64,000 nt of DNA from DATFDN01 sp035685165. Lineage in GTDB: Bacteria > Pseudomonadota > Alphaproteobacteria > Acetobacterales > Acetobacteraceae. A program made the position numbers and the translations under genes. Positions 39,696 through 48,500 of the stretch are shown here, one piece after another. The notes under the pieces were generated by a model. That model worked only from the letters and a program-made list of their open reading frames with translations, did not search any database and was not told the origin of the DNA. The stretch is taken from contig DASRBI010000019.1 of assembly GCA_035685165.1 (NCBI GenBank), forward strand, positions 1 to 64,000, read 5' to 3'. Every line of letters starts with the position of its first letter. The stretch's first letter is position 1.

Positions 39696-41105
39696 TCATG
39701 CCACCGGCGCGATCTGCTCGCGCCGTAGCTCCACCGTCAGCGTGTCGAGCGCCTTGCCGATGCGGTTCAGCATCTCGTCGATCTCCGCCTCGGTGATGAT
39801 CAGCGGCGGGCTGAAGCACAAGATCTCCCCCGGCACCGCGCGGCAGATCACGCCGTTCTCCTCGATCAGCTTGGTCCAGCGCGGGCTGACTTTCGCCGCC
39901 GGATCGAACTTGCGCTTGCTTGCCTTGTCGGCCACCAGCTCGATCGCGCCGATCAGCCCGACGCCGCGCACCTCGCCCACCAGCGGATGCTCGGCGAAGC
40001 GGCGGCGCAGCTCCTTTTGCATGTGCGCGCCCACGCGCGCCACATGCGCGCCGATCTGCATCTCGTCGTAGATTTTCAGCGTCTCGATCGCCACCGCCGC
40101 TGGCACCGGATGGCCGGAATAGGTGTAGCCGTGGCCGAACGTGCCGATCTCGTGGCTCTGCCTGGCCAGCCCCTCGAATACCCGGTCGTTCACCATCACC
40201 GCACTGATCGGCAAGTAGCTGGACGACAGCGCCTTGGCGCAGGTCAGGATGTCCGGCTCTATGTCGAGCGTCTGGCTGCCCCAGTAGTTGCCAGTGCGCC
40301 AGAACCCGCAGATCACCTCATCGGCCACCAGCAGCACGTCGTATTTCTTCAGGACCGCCTGGATCTTCGGGAAATAGCCGCGCGGCGGCACGATCACGCC
40401 GCCCGCGCCCATGATCGGCTCGGCGAACATGCCCGCCACCGCGTCCGCGCCGCCTTCCGCCACGATCAGCTTCTCCAGCTCCTCGGCGCAGCGCGTGGCG
40501 AACTGGTCCTCGGTCTCGCCGGGTTGTCCTTGGCTGTAGAAATGCGGCGTCATTGTGTGAACGAAGCCGGGCAGCGGCACGTCGAAGCCACGATGGTTCC
40601 ACGGCAGGCCGGTTAGAGAGGCGGCGGCCAGCGTGATGCCGTGATAACCGCGGTTCCGCCCGATGATCTTCTTCTTGTTCGGCCGGCCGACGGCGTTGTT
40701 GAAATACCAGAGCATCTTGATCGCGGTGTCGTTCGCCTCCGACCCCGAATTGGCGAAGAACACCTTGCTCATCGGCACCGGCGCGCGCGCGATCAGCATC
40801 TCGGCCAAATCGATGCAGGGCTCGTGCGACTTGGCGCTGAAAGCGTGATAGAAAGGCAGCTTCCGCATCTGCGCGGCGGCCGCCTCTACCAGCCGCTCGT
40901 TGTCGAAGCCGAGCGCCGCGCACCACAGGCCCGCCACCGCCTCGATATACTCCTTGCCCGCATCATCCCACACGCGCACGCCCTTGCCGCGCGTGATCAC
41001 AACCGGACCGACCTCCTGATGGAGCTTGAGGTCGGTATAGGGATGCAGCACGTTGGCGATGTCGCGGGCGGCGGCGGAGTTGGCGCCAAAGGGCGGCGGG
41101 CTCAT
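39696..41105 (-). CDS. Class III PLP aminotransferase (putrescine/beta-alanine type)
   Basis: The 469-residue protein is a fold-type I class III aminotransferase. The PLP lysine lies in LTCAKALSSSYLPIS, the phosphate site in FFANSGSEANDTA, and VADEVICGFWRTG carries the PLP-ring aspartate. The sequence style matches SpuC/aptA-like omega-aminotransferases that use putrescine, beta-alanine or similar amines with pyruvate. A polyamine role would fit the glutamine-synthetase-like gene at 11462 and the PuuD-like gene at 50746, but the loci are far apart. The ATG at 41105 (MSPPPFGANSAAARD) follows GAGGAG. It is divergent from the luciferase-like gene, with only 82 bp between their starts. Confidence 0.93.
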   Translation of the reverse strand: MSPPPFGANSAAARDIANVLHPYTDLKLHQEVGPVVITRGKGVRVWDDAGKEYIEAVAGLWCAALGFDNERLVEAAAAQMRKLPFYHAFSAKSHEPCIDLAEMLIARAPVPMSKVFFANSGSEANDTAIKMLWYFNNAVGRPNKKKIIGRNRGYHGITLAAASLTGLPWNHRGFDVPLPGFVHTMTPHFYSQGQPGETEDQFATRCAEELEKLIVAEGGADAVAGMFAEPIMGAGGVIVPPRGYFPKIQAVLKKYDVLLVADEVICGFWRTGNYWGSQTLDIEPDILTCAKALSSSYLPISAVMVNDRVFEGLARQSHEIGTFGHGYTYSGHPVPAAVAIETLKIYDEMQIGAHVARVGAHMQKELRRRFAEHPLVGEVRGVGLIGAIELVADKASKRKFDPAAKVSPRWTKLIEENGVICRAVPGEILCFSPPLIITEAEIDEMLNRIGKALDTLTVELRREQIAPVA

Positions 41106-41187
41106 GCTGGCTGGCTCCTCAAGCTCGGTTGGCGCCCAGTCTAGGACGCGCGCCGGCCGCGTCCAGTCGCGCGCACGGGAGGAGGCC

Positions 41188-42237
41188 ATGCAGTTCGGGT
41201 ATTTCACGCTCAGCGACAATCACTACCGCGACAATCGCCGCGACCCAAATGCCTTCATCGCCGACATTGTGGACGAGGCAATCTACGCCGAAACCACCGG
41301 CTTCAACTCGGCCTGGATCGGCGAGCATCATTTCAGCACGCTCGGCGTGCTGTCCTGTCCCGACATCACGCTCGCCTACATCGCCGCCCGCACGCGCACG
41401 ATCCGCCTCTCCCCCGCCGTCACCGTGCTACCGCTGCATCATCCGATCCGGGTGGCCGAGCAATGGGCGACGCTCGACCTGCTGAGTGGCGGGCGCGTCG
41501 ATTTCGCCGCCGGGCGCGGCTACGACCGGCGGGAATACGAACCGCTCGGCGCCGATTTCGCCAACAACCAGTCGGTGTTCGAGGAGGGCATGGAGATCGT
41601 GCAGCGCCTGTGGCGCGCCGAGGGGCCGATCTCGTTTACGGGCGAGCACTACGCTTTCACCGATGTCGCCATCACGCCGCGCCCGGTGCAGCGGCCGATC
41701 CCTTCGTACGTCGCCAGTTTCTCGCGCCCGTCGATCGAGCTCGCGGCGCGGCTCGGCTGCGGTTTGATCGTTGCCCCGTTCGCGGCGGTGATGAGCTATG
41801 GCGGGCTCGCCGACGTGGCGCGCCTCTACAAGGAAAGCTGCGCCAAATACAGCACCCGGCCGGGGCGGCTGATGTGCAGCTATTTCATCCATTTCTACGA
41901 CAATGCCGAGCAGGAGCGCGCGGCGCGCGCCCGCCAGCTCCGCTATTACCAGGAATGCGTCATCCCGGCCTTCCCCGGCGATCCCGCTACCGCGCCGCCG
42001 AGCTACCGCTATTTCATCGCCATGGTGGAGAAGCTGCGCAACGCACGGCCCGAGGATCTGACGGAAAACGCCGTGCTGCTTGGCAGCCCCACGCATATCA
42101 CGGACGTGCTGCAGCGCGTCGCGGCGGCGGGGTTCGACGAGGTGATCCTCTATTTTAACGTTGGCCTGAAGCCGCACGCGCAGGTGAAGGACGAGATGGC
42201 GCGCTTCGCCGCCGAGGTGGCGCCCGCTTTCGCCTGA
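41188..42237 (+). CDS. Luciferase-like flavin monooxygenase
   Basis: The 349-residue protein has the LLM alpha/beta-barrel of bacterial luciferase and alkanesulfonate monooxygenase: FGYFTLSDNHYRDN, TGFNSAWIGEHHF, PAVTVLPLHHPIRVAEQ, GRVDFAAGRGYDRREYE and DEVILYFNVGL. Such enzymes use FMNH2 supplied by a separate reductase to oxidise small molecules. No reductase gene adjoins it. GGAGG lies right before the ATG at 41188, deciding the start; the same frame opens earlier at 41053 without a good signal. It is divergent from the aminotransferase. Substrate unknown. Confidence 0.92.
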   Translation: MQFGYFTLSDNHYRDNRRDPNAFIADIVDEAIYAETTGFNSAWIGEHHFSTLGVLSCPDITLAYIAARTRTIRLSPAVTVLPLHHPIRVAEQWATLDLLSGGRVDFAAGRGYDRREYEPLGADFANNQSVFEEGMEIVQRLWRAEGPISFTGEHYAFTDVAITPRPVQRPIPSYVASFSRPSIELAARLGCGLIVAPFAAVMSYGGLADVARLYKESCAKYSTRPGRLMCSYFIHFYDNAEQERAARARQLRYYQECVIPAFPGDPATAPPSYRYFIAMVEKLRNARPEDLTENAVLLGSPTHITDVLQRVAAAGFDEVILYFNVGLKPHAQVKDEMARFAAEVAPAFA

Positions 42238-42281
42238 GCCGGCTTGATGAACAGCGCCCGCCCTGCCAGAAGGCCCGCCCG

Positions 42282-42506
42282 ATGGCCAAGACCGAACGCA
42301 CCCTGACCGAAGGCCAGCGCGCCTACGAGGCGAGGCGGGCTGCCAAGGCCGGCATGAGCCTGGAGCGATGGCTCGCCGAGAAGGACCGCCGCCAGCAGGA
42401 GGCCGAGCGGGCGCGGCGCAAGGAAGAAGCAGCCGCGAAGCCGAAGCCGCCCAAGAAACCCGGCTTCTTCGCCCGCCTGATCGAGCGCGCGCACAAACCC
42501 CTCTAA
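42282..42506 (+). CDS. Small charged hypothetical protein
   Basis: The 74-residue protein begins MAKTERTLTEGQRAYEARRAAKAG. It is rich in Lys, Arg and Glu with a coil-forming middle, and ends with a proline-lysine linker and GFFARLIERAHKPL, which may be an amphipathic helix. A GAAGG sequence lies upstream of the ATG. No family is recognised. It lies 44 bp after the luciferase-like gene and 3 bp before the next gene, on the same strand, suggesting a shared transcript. Confidence 0.65.
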   Translation: MAKTERTLTEGQRAYEARRAAKAGMSLERWLAEKDRRQQEAERARRKEEAAAKPKPPKKPGFFARLIERAHKPL

Positions 42507-42509
42507 GCG

Positions 42510-43475
42510 ATGCTCGCCGCTGCGGCCGATTGGAGCGTCGATCCGAACGGCCGCTGGATCGCAACGGCGAAACGAAGTGCCGATGGCTGGCGGGCGTCCG
42601 CGCCCGAGCCGGTCGGCGATCTCGGCTCGCTGATCGAGCGGCTGCGTGCGGAGGCCGGCGGCGCGCCGGTGGTCTTGGGGCTCGACGTGCCGCTCGGCCT
42701 GCCGCACGCCTTCGCCACGAAATGGCTGCCGGATGCAAACTTTCCGGCATTCCTCCGTCGCCTCGCGCAGGATGATCCCTGGTTTCGTGCCGCCGAAACG
42801 GTGCCGGAGATCGCGCCCGGCCGGCCTTTCGCGCCGTTCCGCCCCGGCGGCGGCATACGCCGCGCCAATCTGGTCGCCGCGCTTGGTCTCACGGAATGGA
42901 ACGCGCTGCTGCGTCGCTGCGATCGCCTCACCGGGGCGGGGGCGCTGTTTTGGACACTCGGCGCCAAGCAGGTTGGAAAGGCGGCGCTCTGTGCCTGGCG
43001 GGATGTGGTCGGACCGGCCTTGCGCGGCGTGCCGCCGGCGCGATTATGGCCGTTCGACGGCGCGTTGGTCGATCTTGTCGCCGACACGGGCGTGGTGCTG
43101 GGCGAGATTTACCCCGCCGCCGCACAGCGCCGGCTGGGGCTCGGCCGCGCGAGCAAGACGAACCCCGCCGCGCGCCGGGCCGCCGCCCCCGCCTTAATAG
43201 CCACCCTGAGGGCATTGCGTGTTGAGCCCGAACCGGCGCTCGCGCGCGCCCTCGCGGCCGGGTTCGGGACCGACAGGCCCGCCGCCGACCGGTTCGACGC
43301 GGTGCTCGGGCTCTTGTCGGTCCTATGGGCGCTCGAACACGGGGCCGAGCCGCCGCGCGGCGCAATGGCGCGGCAATGGGAAGGATGGATCCTGGGCCTG
43401 CCGCGCCCCGGTACCACGCCGGTCGAAACCCGCGAACGCGGCCCTATCCCATCGTCTGCACCGCCTCCGGCGTGA
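42510..43475 (+). CDS. DUF429-like protein, predicted RNase H-fold
   Basis: The 321-residue protein begins MLAAAADWSVDPNGRW and contains VVLGLDVPLGLPHAFA, a pattern resembling the first acidic strand of RNase H-like DUF429 proteins, followed by FDGALVDLVADTGVVLGEIYPA and DRFDAVLGLLSVLWA near the C-terminus, which would supply the other acidic residues. The function of this group is not established. It starts 3 bp after the small charged protein. Its last 32 bp overlap the convergent PPOX-class gene. I am confident it is coding from its length and codon use, less confident of the family. Confidence 0.7.
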   Translation: MLAAAADWSVDPNGRWIATAKRSADGWRASAPEPVGDLGSLIERLRAEAGGAPVVLGLDVPLGLPHAFATKWLPDANFPAFLRRLAQDDPWFRAAETVPEIAPGRPFAPFRPGGGIRRANLVAALGLTEWNALLRRCDRLTGAGALFWTLGAKQVGKAALCAWRDVVGPALRGVPPARLWPFDGALVDLVADTGVVLGEIYPAAAQRRLGLGRASKTNPAARRAAAPALIATLRALRVEPEPALARALAAGFGTDRPAADRFDAVLGLLSVLWALEHGAEPPRGAMARQWEGWILGLPRPGTTPVETRERGPIPSSAPPPA

Positions 43476-43836
43476 TCTCGATCGTGATCCGCTTCTCCCC
43501 GGGCTGGCGGAACGGGTAGGGCTTGCCGAGATATTTCTGCGACAGCGCGTCGATGTGCTGATCCGCGCCCTGCTCGGTCGCGCGCGTCACCCGCCCGCGC
43601 ACCTGCATGTAGCGATAGACGTTGTCGGGATCGACGATCGCGAGCGCCACCTTGGCACCTTCCTTCATCGTGCGCGACTTCACCCGGCCCTTCGCCGTGT
43701 TGATCCGCAGTTTGCCGTCCGCATGGTCGAACCACACGGGCGTCACCTGCGGCCCGCCGTCCGCCATCACGGTCGCGACCGACGCCAGCGCCTTCTTGTC
43801 CAGGAGATCGCGGAACGCCGCGGGAATCTCGGCCAT
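43444..43836 (-). CDS. PPOX-class (PNPOx-like) flavin or F420 protein
   Basis: The 130-residue protein has the split-barrel pattern of the pyridoxamine-phosphate-oxidase superfamily: ALASVATVMADGGPQVTPVWF, LRINTAKGRVKSRTM, KVALAIVDPDN and YRYMQVRGRV. The TAKGRVKSR segment is typical of PPOX-class proteins said to bind F420 or flavin. The cofactor and substrate are not known here. The ATG at 43836 was selected because GAAGGAGG lies six bases before it, while the ATG at 43842 touches that site. It converges on the DUF429-like gene, overlapping it by 32 bp. Confidence 0.85.
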   Translation of the reverse strand: MAEIPAAFRDLLDKKALASVATVMADGGPQVTPVWFDHADGKLRINTAKGRVKSRTMKEGAKVALAIVDPDNVYRYMQVRGRVTRATEQGADQHIDALSQKYLGKPYPFRQPGEKRITIEITPEAVQTMG

Positions 43837-43902
43837 CTCCATCCTCCTTCACCCGATGCGGGGCGAATTGCGGCAAGGCGGGCCGCGCCCTAGCATCCGC
43901 CC

Positions 43903-45597
43903 ATGAACGACGCGCCGGACCCGAAACGCGGCCTCGCCCGCAACACCGCCAATTACGGCGATCTCGCCTTCTCGCTCTATCTGAGGCGGTCCTTCGCGAA
44001 ATCCATGGGCTATTCGCAGGAGATGCTTGACCGCCCCGTGATCGGCATCGCCGATACCGGCTCGGGCTACAACAACTGCCACCGCACCGTTCCCGAGCTG
44101 GTCGAGGCGGTGAAGCGCGGCGTGCTGGCGGCGGGCGGCCTGCCGCTGCCCTTTCCAACCATCTCGCTGAACGAGCCATCGCTCTTTCCGACCTCGATGC
44201 ATTATCGCAACCTCGCCGCCCTCGACACCGAGGCGATGCTGTTCGCGCAGCCGATGGACGCGGCGGTGCTGGTGGGCGGGTGCGACAAGACCGTGCCGGC
44301 GCAGCTCATGGCCGCCGCCTCGGCGGACGTGCCGTGCGTGCAGCTCGTCACCGGCCCGATGCTCGCCGCGCGCTACGAGGGCGAGCGGCTGTCGGCCTGC
44401 ACCGACTGCCGCCGCTACTGGGCGCTTTATCGCGCGGGCCAGGTGGACGTGGCGAAGATCGGCGCCATCGAGGGGCGGCTCGCCACCACCGCCGGCACCT
44501 GCGGCGTGATGGGCACCGCCAGCACGATGGCCTGCCTCGCCGGCACGCTCGGCATGATGCCGGCCGAGCACGCCGCCATCCCCGCCGTCTACGCCGACCG
44601 GCTGCGCGCCGCCGAGGAGGCCGGGCGGCTCGCCATGCGGATGGTAAGCCATCCGGTGCGCCCGTCGCAGATCATCACGCCGCAGTCGGTGGAAAACGCG
44701 CTCCGTGTGCTGCTGGCGCTGGGCGGCTCGACCAACGCCCTGATCCACCTCACGGCGATCGCCGGCAGGCGGGGCATCGCGGTCGATCTGCGCCGGCTGA
44801 ACGAGCTTTCCGACGACACGCCGGTGCTGGTCGATCTCAAGCCGACCGGCGAGGGCTACATGGAGGATTTCCACGCCGCCGGCGGGCTGCCGGCGCTCCT
44901 GTGGGAACTGCGCGGCAAGCTGCATCAGGATTGCATCGACATCACCGGCGCGACGCTCGCCGAGCGGCTGCGCGCGCCCGATTTCGTGGACCGCCAGTAT
45001 GTCCACGCGCTGGAGGAGCCCGTTTCTCCCTCGGGCGGGCTCGTCGCCCTGTTCGGCTCGCTGGCCCCGGACGGCGCGATCCTCAAGCGCAGCGCCGCCA
45101 CCGCGGCGCTGTTCGAGACCGAGGCGCGCGCCGTCGTCTTCGACGGGCTCGAAGACCTCGCCGCGCGGATCGACGACGAGGCGCTCGATGTGCGCGCGGA
45201 CGACGCGCTCGTGCTGAAGAACGCCGGGCCGCGCTCCGCCGCCGGGATGCCGGAGGCGGGGTATCTGCCGATCCCGCGCAAGCTCGCCCGCCGCGGCGTG
45301 AAGGACATGCTGCGGCTGAGCGATTGCCGCATGTCCGGCACCGCCTTCGGCACCATCGTCCTGCATATCGCGCCCGAAGCCGCCGCCGGCGGGCCGCTGG
45401 CGCTGGTGGAAACCGGCGACCGCATCCGGCTCTCGGTGCGCGAGCGCCGGCTCGACCTGTTGGTGGATCCGGCGACGCTCGCCCGCCGCCGCGCTGCCTG
45501 GAGGCCGCCCGCGCTGCCGCCCCGGGGCTGGGACCGCATCATGGCCGACCAGGTGCTGCAGGCCCCGGAGGGCTGCGATCTGGCCGTGCTGCGATAG
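43903..45597 (+). CDS. IlvD/Edd-family dehydratase (sugar-acid type)
   Basis: The 564-residue protein has the IlvD/Edd fold with three iron-sulfur-type cysteines in GYNNCH, GGCDKTVPA and TAGTCGVMGTAST, plus the C-terminal barrel with SDCRMSGTAFGT. The family dehydrates dihydroxy acids; IlvD acts in branched-chain synthesis, others on arabinonate, xylonate or 6-phosphogluconate. The TVPA loop and the absence of nearby ilv genes favour a sugar-acid dehydratase, which is inference. The Fe-S cluster is likely [2Fe-2S] as in the pentonate enzymes. It is divergent from the PPOX gene. An unusual short run of direct repeats (GGGGGAAC, GGTGGGAC) lies just after its stop. Confidence 0.92.
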   Translation: MNDAPDPKRGLARNTANYGDLAFSLYLRRSFAKSMGYSQEMLDRPVIGIADTGSGYNNCHRTVPELVEAVKRGVLAAGGLPLPFPTISLNEPSLFPTSMHYRNLAALDTEAMLFAQPMDAAVLVGGCDKTVPAQLMAAASADVPCVQLVTGPMLAARYEGERLSACTDCRRYWALYRAGQVDVAKIGAIEGRLATTAGTCGVMGTASTMACLAGTLGMMPAEHAAIPAVYADRLRAAEEAGRLAMRMVSHPVRPSQIITPQSVENALRVLLALGGSTNALIHLTAIAGRRGIAVDLRRLNELSDDTPVLVDLKPTGEGYMEDFHAAGGLPALLWELRGKLHQDCIDITGATLAERLRAPDFVDRQYVHALEEPVSPSGGLVALFGSLAPDGAILKRSAATAALFETEARAVVFDGLEDLAARIDDEALDVRADDALVLKNAGPRSAAGMPEAGYLPIPRKLARRGVKDMLRLSDCRMSGTAFGTIVLHIAPEAAAGGPLALVETGDRIRLSVRERRLDLLVDPATLARRRAAWRPPALPPRGWDRIMADQVLQAPEGCDLAVLR

Positions 45598-45734
45598 GCT
45601 GCCTTGCGGGGGAACGGGGGAACGGTGGGACGGTGGGTGAGATGACCGCCCGGCGGTGGCGGAAAGCGAGCAGCCTCGGGCTGCCGGCCATTCATTCCGC
45701 TTGCCCCGCCTCGCGCCCGCGGTAACAGTCGCCG

Positions 45735-47522
45735 ATGGCTGAAAATCCACCGCAGCGGCCTGTTGCGCGACCGGACCTCGGGCCGCTCACGCCGGCGGCG
45801 CGCGGTCTGGCGGACGCTGCCGCCGCATTCCGCCCGGTCATCGCGCCGGCGCGCCCGCCACAGCCGCCACGGGAGTCCGCGCGGGCCGTTTTGGCGCAGG
45901 CCGTCCGGTTGCGTGAGGCCGGACAGATCGCGCAATCCATCCTGCATTTCGAGCGGGCGGCGAGCCTCGATCCGGGCAACGCGCTGATCCCGCTCGATAT
46001 CGGGACCGCCTATATCGCCCTCGGCCAGCCGGAGCGCGCTCTTGCGCCCCTGATCCGCGCCGCGGAGATCGACCCAGGCCTCGCACGCGCGCATTTCCAC
46101 CTTGGCCTCGCGCTCGAGCGGCTGGGCCGTGAAGGCGAGGCGATGACGGCGCTGGAGCGGGCCGTTGCCTGCGCGCCAAAACTCGCCGAGGCCCACCGCC
46201 GCTTGGGCGCTCTTTACCATAGCTGGCGAAACACGCCTCTGGCCGCCCGCGCGTATCGGGCTGCCGCCGCCGCCGCCCGGTCCCGCGTCGAGGCGCTGCG
46301 TGACACCGCGCTCGCATTCCGCGCCGAGGACGACATAGACACCGCGCTCGCCCTGCTGCGGAGGGCGCAGGCGCTGCGTCCGGCCGATCCCGAGGTCGCC
46401 GAGATGATCGCCGGCATCATGGCCGAGCGGGGCGAGTTCGCGGAGGCTGAACGACTCTACCGCTTCGTGCTGCAACAAGACCCGCGCCGCGCCGCGTCCG
46501 CGCTCGGGCTGTTCAGCATAGCCAGGGCGTCCGCCGCCGACGACCCGTTGCTGGAGCGTCTCGCCGCGGAGGCGGGGCGGCCGGAGATCGGCTCACAGGG
46601 CCGGATGTTGCTCGGCTTCGCGCTCGGGCGCGCGCATGAGCAGCGGGGCGAGTTCGCGATCGCGATGCGCCATTTCGATGCGGCGAACGCGATCCGGGCG
46701 GCCATCGCGCCGCTCGACCGCGCCGCGCTGAGCACGCAGGTGGAGCGGCTGATCGAGGCCTTCCCGGCGGCGCAGGCGGGGCGCGGCGCGCGGGCCGCGA
46801 ACGGCACCGGAGAGCGCGCCATCTTCATCCTGGGCCTGCCGCGTTCCGGCACCACGCTGGTCGAGCAGATCCTCTCCAGCCATCCCGCCGTGGCGGGCGG
46901 CGGCGAGCTCGGCTTCTGGCCCCAGAGAGGGCCGCAATTGCTCGACTCGCGTGCGGAGGACGCGGCTTTCGCCTCCGCGGGGGCGGAATACTGCGCCCTG
47001 CTTGCGCGGATCGGCCCCGAGGCGCGGCGCATTACGGACAAGAACCCGTTCAATTTCAACTGGATCGGCCCGATTTCCCGGGCCGTGCCGGGCGCCCGGT
47101 TCGTGCACGTGCGGCGCTCGCTGATCGACACCGCGGTTTCGCTCTACACCACGCTGCTCGTCTCGCGCCGCACCTTCTTCGTCGGCGATCGCGAGGATCT
47201 GCTGTTCTGGATCGACACCTATCGCCGCCTGATGCGGCATTGGCGCGCGCTGCTGCCCCCGGAGCGGCTGCTGGAGGTCGACTACGAGGCGCTGATCGGC
47301 GACCGAGAAGGCGAAACCCGTCGCCTGCTCGCCTTTTGCGGGCTGGAGTGGGACGAGGCGTGCCTCTACCCGGAGCGCAACCGCCGCGCGGTCGCCACGG
47401 CGAGCGTATGGCAGGCGCGCCAGCCGGTTTACCGGGGTTCGATCGGGCGCTGGCGGAACTATGCGCCCTGGCTCGGGCCACTTGCCAAGCTGACACCGCC
47501 GGAGACCGGCGGCGTCGATTGA
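45735..47522 (+). CDS. TPR-sulfotransferase fusion protein
   Basis: The 595-residue protein has a disordered proline-rich start (1-50), about six tetratricopeptide repeats (about 50-330; RAVLAQAVRLREAGQ, PLDIGTAYIALGQPERAL, ARAHFHLGLALERLG) and a C-terminal sulfotransferase domain. The PAPS phosphosulfate loop is FILGLPRSGTTLVEQIL near residue 365, and the 3'-phosphate site VHVRRSLIDTAVSLY lies further on. It would move sulfate from PAPS to a sugar, lipid or protein; the TPR part may bind the acceptor. Such fusions recur in proteobacteria. No PAPS-synthesis gene is nearby. It ends 66 bp before the end of the PEP-CTERM gene, with a hairpin between. Confidence 0.9.
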   Translation: MAENPPQRPVARPDLGPLTPAARGLADAAAAFRPVIAPARPPQPPRESARAVLAQAVRLREAGQIAQSILHFERAASLDPGNALIPLDIGTAYIALGQPERALAPLIRAAEIDPGLARAHFHLGLALERLGREGEAMTALERAVACAPKLAEAHRRLGALYHSWRNTPLAARAYRAAAAAARSRVEALRDTALAFRAEDDIDTALALLRRAQALRPADPEVAEMIAGIMAERGEFAEAERLYRFVLQQDPRRAASALGLFSIARASAADDPLLERLAAEAGRPEIGSQGRMLLGFALGRAHEQRGEFAIAMRHFDAANAIRAAIAPLDRAALSTQVERLIEAFPAAQAGRGARAANGTGERAIFILGLPRSGTTLVEQILSSHPAVAGGGELGFWPQRGPQLLDSRAEDAAFASAGAEYCALLARIGPEARRITDKNPFNFNWIGPISRAVPGARFVHVRRSLIDTAVSLYTTLLVSRRTFFVGDREDLLFWIDTYRRLMRHWRALLPPERLLEVDYEALIGDREGETRRLLAFCGLEWDEACLYPERNRRAVATASVWQARQPVYRGSIGRWRNYAPWLGPLAKLTPPETGGVD

Positions 47523-47541
47523 AGGTGCCTTGAAATAGAAA

Positions 47542-47561
47542 CGGCGCCCCATCGGGCGCCG
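47542..47561. terminator. Bidirectional-looking terminator
   Basis: CGGCGCCC, loop CATC and GGGCGCCG form a perfect eight-pair stem between two convergent genes. On the minus strand it is followed by GTTTCTATTTC, so it is best as the terminator of the PEP-CTERM gene; the plus-strand side has no T-run. Confidence 0.65.
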
Positions 47562-47588
47562 CCTCCTGCTACTCGTCGGTTGGGACGG

Positions 47589-48122
47589 TCAGGCGCGCTT
47601 GCGGCGGCCCACCACGCCCAGCCCGACCAGTCCGGCGCCCAGCAACGCGATGCTGAGCGGCTCCGGCGCCGCGGCATAGTCCAGGCGCTCTCCGAACCCG
47701 GCGGGAATGCCGAAGTTGGCCGCAATGTCAAGGACGTTCAAGGAGTACGAGCCCGGGCCAAACAGCAGCGAAATCTTGGAATACGTCGACCCAGCCCACT
47801 CGAGATCGAAGAACGAGCCGGTGTTGTGCCAGAGATAAGGCAGGGTCACGAACGACGTGGTCCCGAGCACCGCCTGGTTGGAACTGTTCTGGATCTGGTA
47901 GACGTCGCCCACGATGCAGCAATCGACGACCGAGAGATAGGCCGGCTTGTTGATCGTGAACGTGAGCGGCGAGTTGAGGGACGGATCGCTCGCGTTGAAG
48001 ATCGAATCGCTCACCCACCCGCTTCCGGGCGTCAGAGTAGTCGCCGAGGCGGGAGCCATCGAAGCGCCGGAGAGCGCGCCTACCGCAGCGCCCGCAAGCA
48101 AAAACTGGCGAACCCAAGACAT
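47589..48122 (-). CDS. PEP-CTERM exported protein
   Basis: The 177-residue protein has an N-terminal signal peptide (FLLAGAAVGALSGASMAPASA, cleavage after ASA) and a C-terminal PEP-CTERM sorting signal: PEPLSIALLGAGLVGLGVVGRRKRA, that is a PEP motif, one membrane helix and an arginine-rich tail. Such proteins are cut by exosortase and attached or released at the cell surface, usually with exopolysaccharide. The body is a beta-rich domain of about 110 residues with a CC pair (VDCCIVGD). The ATG at 48122 has AAGGGGAG six bases upstream; an ATG at 48128 touches it. No exosortase or EPS genes are in the window, so they must lie elsewhere. The ligand is unknown. Confidence 0.9.
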   Translation of the reverse strand: MSWVRQFLLAGAAVGALSGASMAPASATTLTPGSGWVSDSIFNASDPSLNSPLTFTINKPAYLSVVDCCIVGDVYQIQNSSNQAVLGTTSFVTLPYLWHNTGSFFDLEWAGSTYSKISLLFGPGSYSLNVLDIAANFGIPAGFGERLDYAAAPEPLSIALLGAGLVGLGVVGRRKRA

Positions 48123-48171
48123 CTGCATCTCCCCTTAGGATCAGGCCCACCCGCCTGTCCACGCGCAGCGT

Positions 48172-48199
48172 AGATTAAGCGTTTGGAATGAGGTGTCAA
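48172..48199 (-). promoter_or_regulatory. Sigma-70-type promoter of PEP-CTERM gene
   Basis: On the minus strand a perfect -35 hexamer TTGACA (48199-48194) is followed after 16 bases by TAATCT (48177-48172) in an AT-rich patch. Transcription would begin near 48165 and give a 5' leader of about 43 bases before the ATG at 48122. Confidence 0.55.
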
Positions 48200-48500
48200 T
48201 CACTAAATTTCCTGCAATTGTGAAAATCGGCTTCGACACCGGCCAAACCGGCCGCATTGCCGCCGGGAGGTTGCATTTCTCATTCCCCTCCTGGCATGCA
48301 GCGCCGTTAGCAAAGTCGGCGAGCAACTGAAACTCGGTCATTTTCCGAAGCTCGGCCAGCCGCGGCCGCCGCGCAACTCCCGGTTGCCGAACCTCCGTCG
48401 CTCGGGCAAAACCTGGGCACAGCGGCGGCCTGGAGCGCCGTGGCGCTTGCGTCTCCGCTCATGAAGGCCGAGGGGAAACGACTGTGGAATGCGCCCGGCC
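48200..48500. other. Intergenic region between PEP-CTERM gene and thiL, about 300 bp
   Basis: Part of a 378-bp gap between divergent genes. The first 60 bases are unusually AT-rich for the window. I looked for a TPP-riboswitch core before thiL and did not see one. No small gene or clear thiL promoter is visible. An open frame at 48338-48733 (minus) is a shadow. Confidence 0.45.

Noticed and set aside
48200..48500. TPP riboswitch before thiL
   Set aside because: The conserved core with CTGAGA and its partner is not present; ThiL genes are often not riboswitch-controlled.
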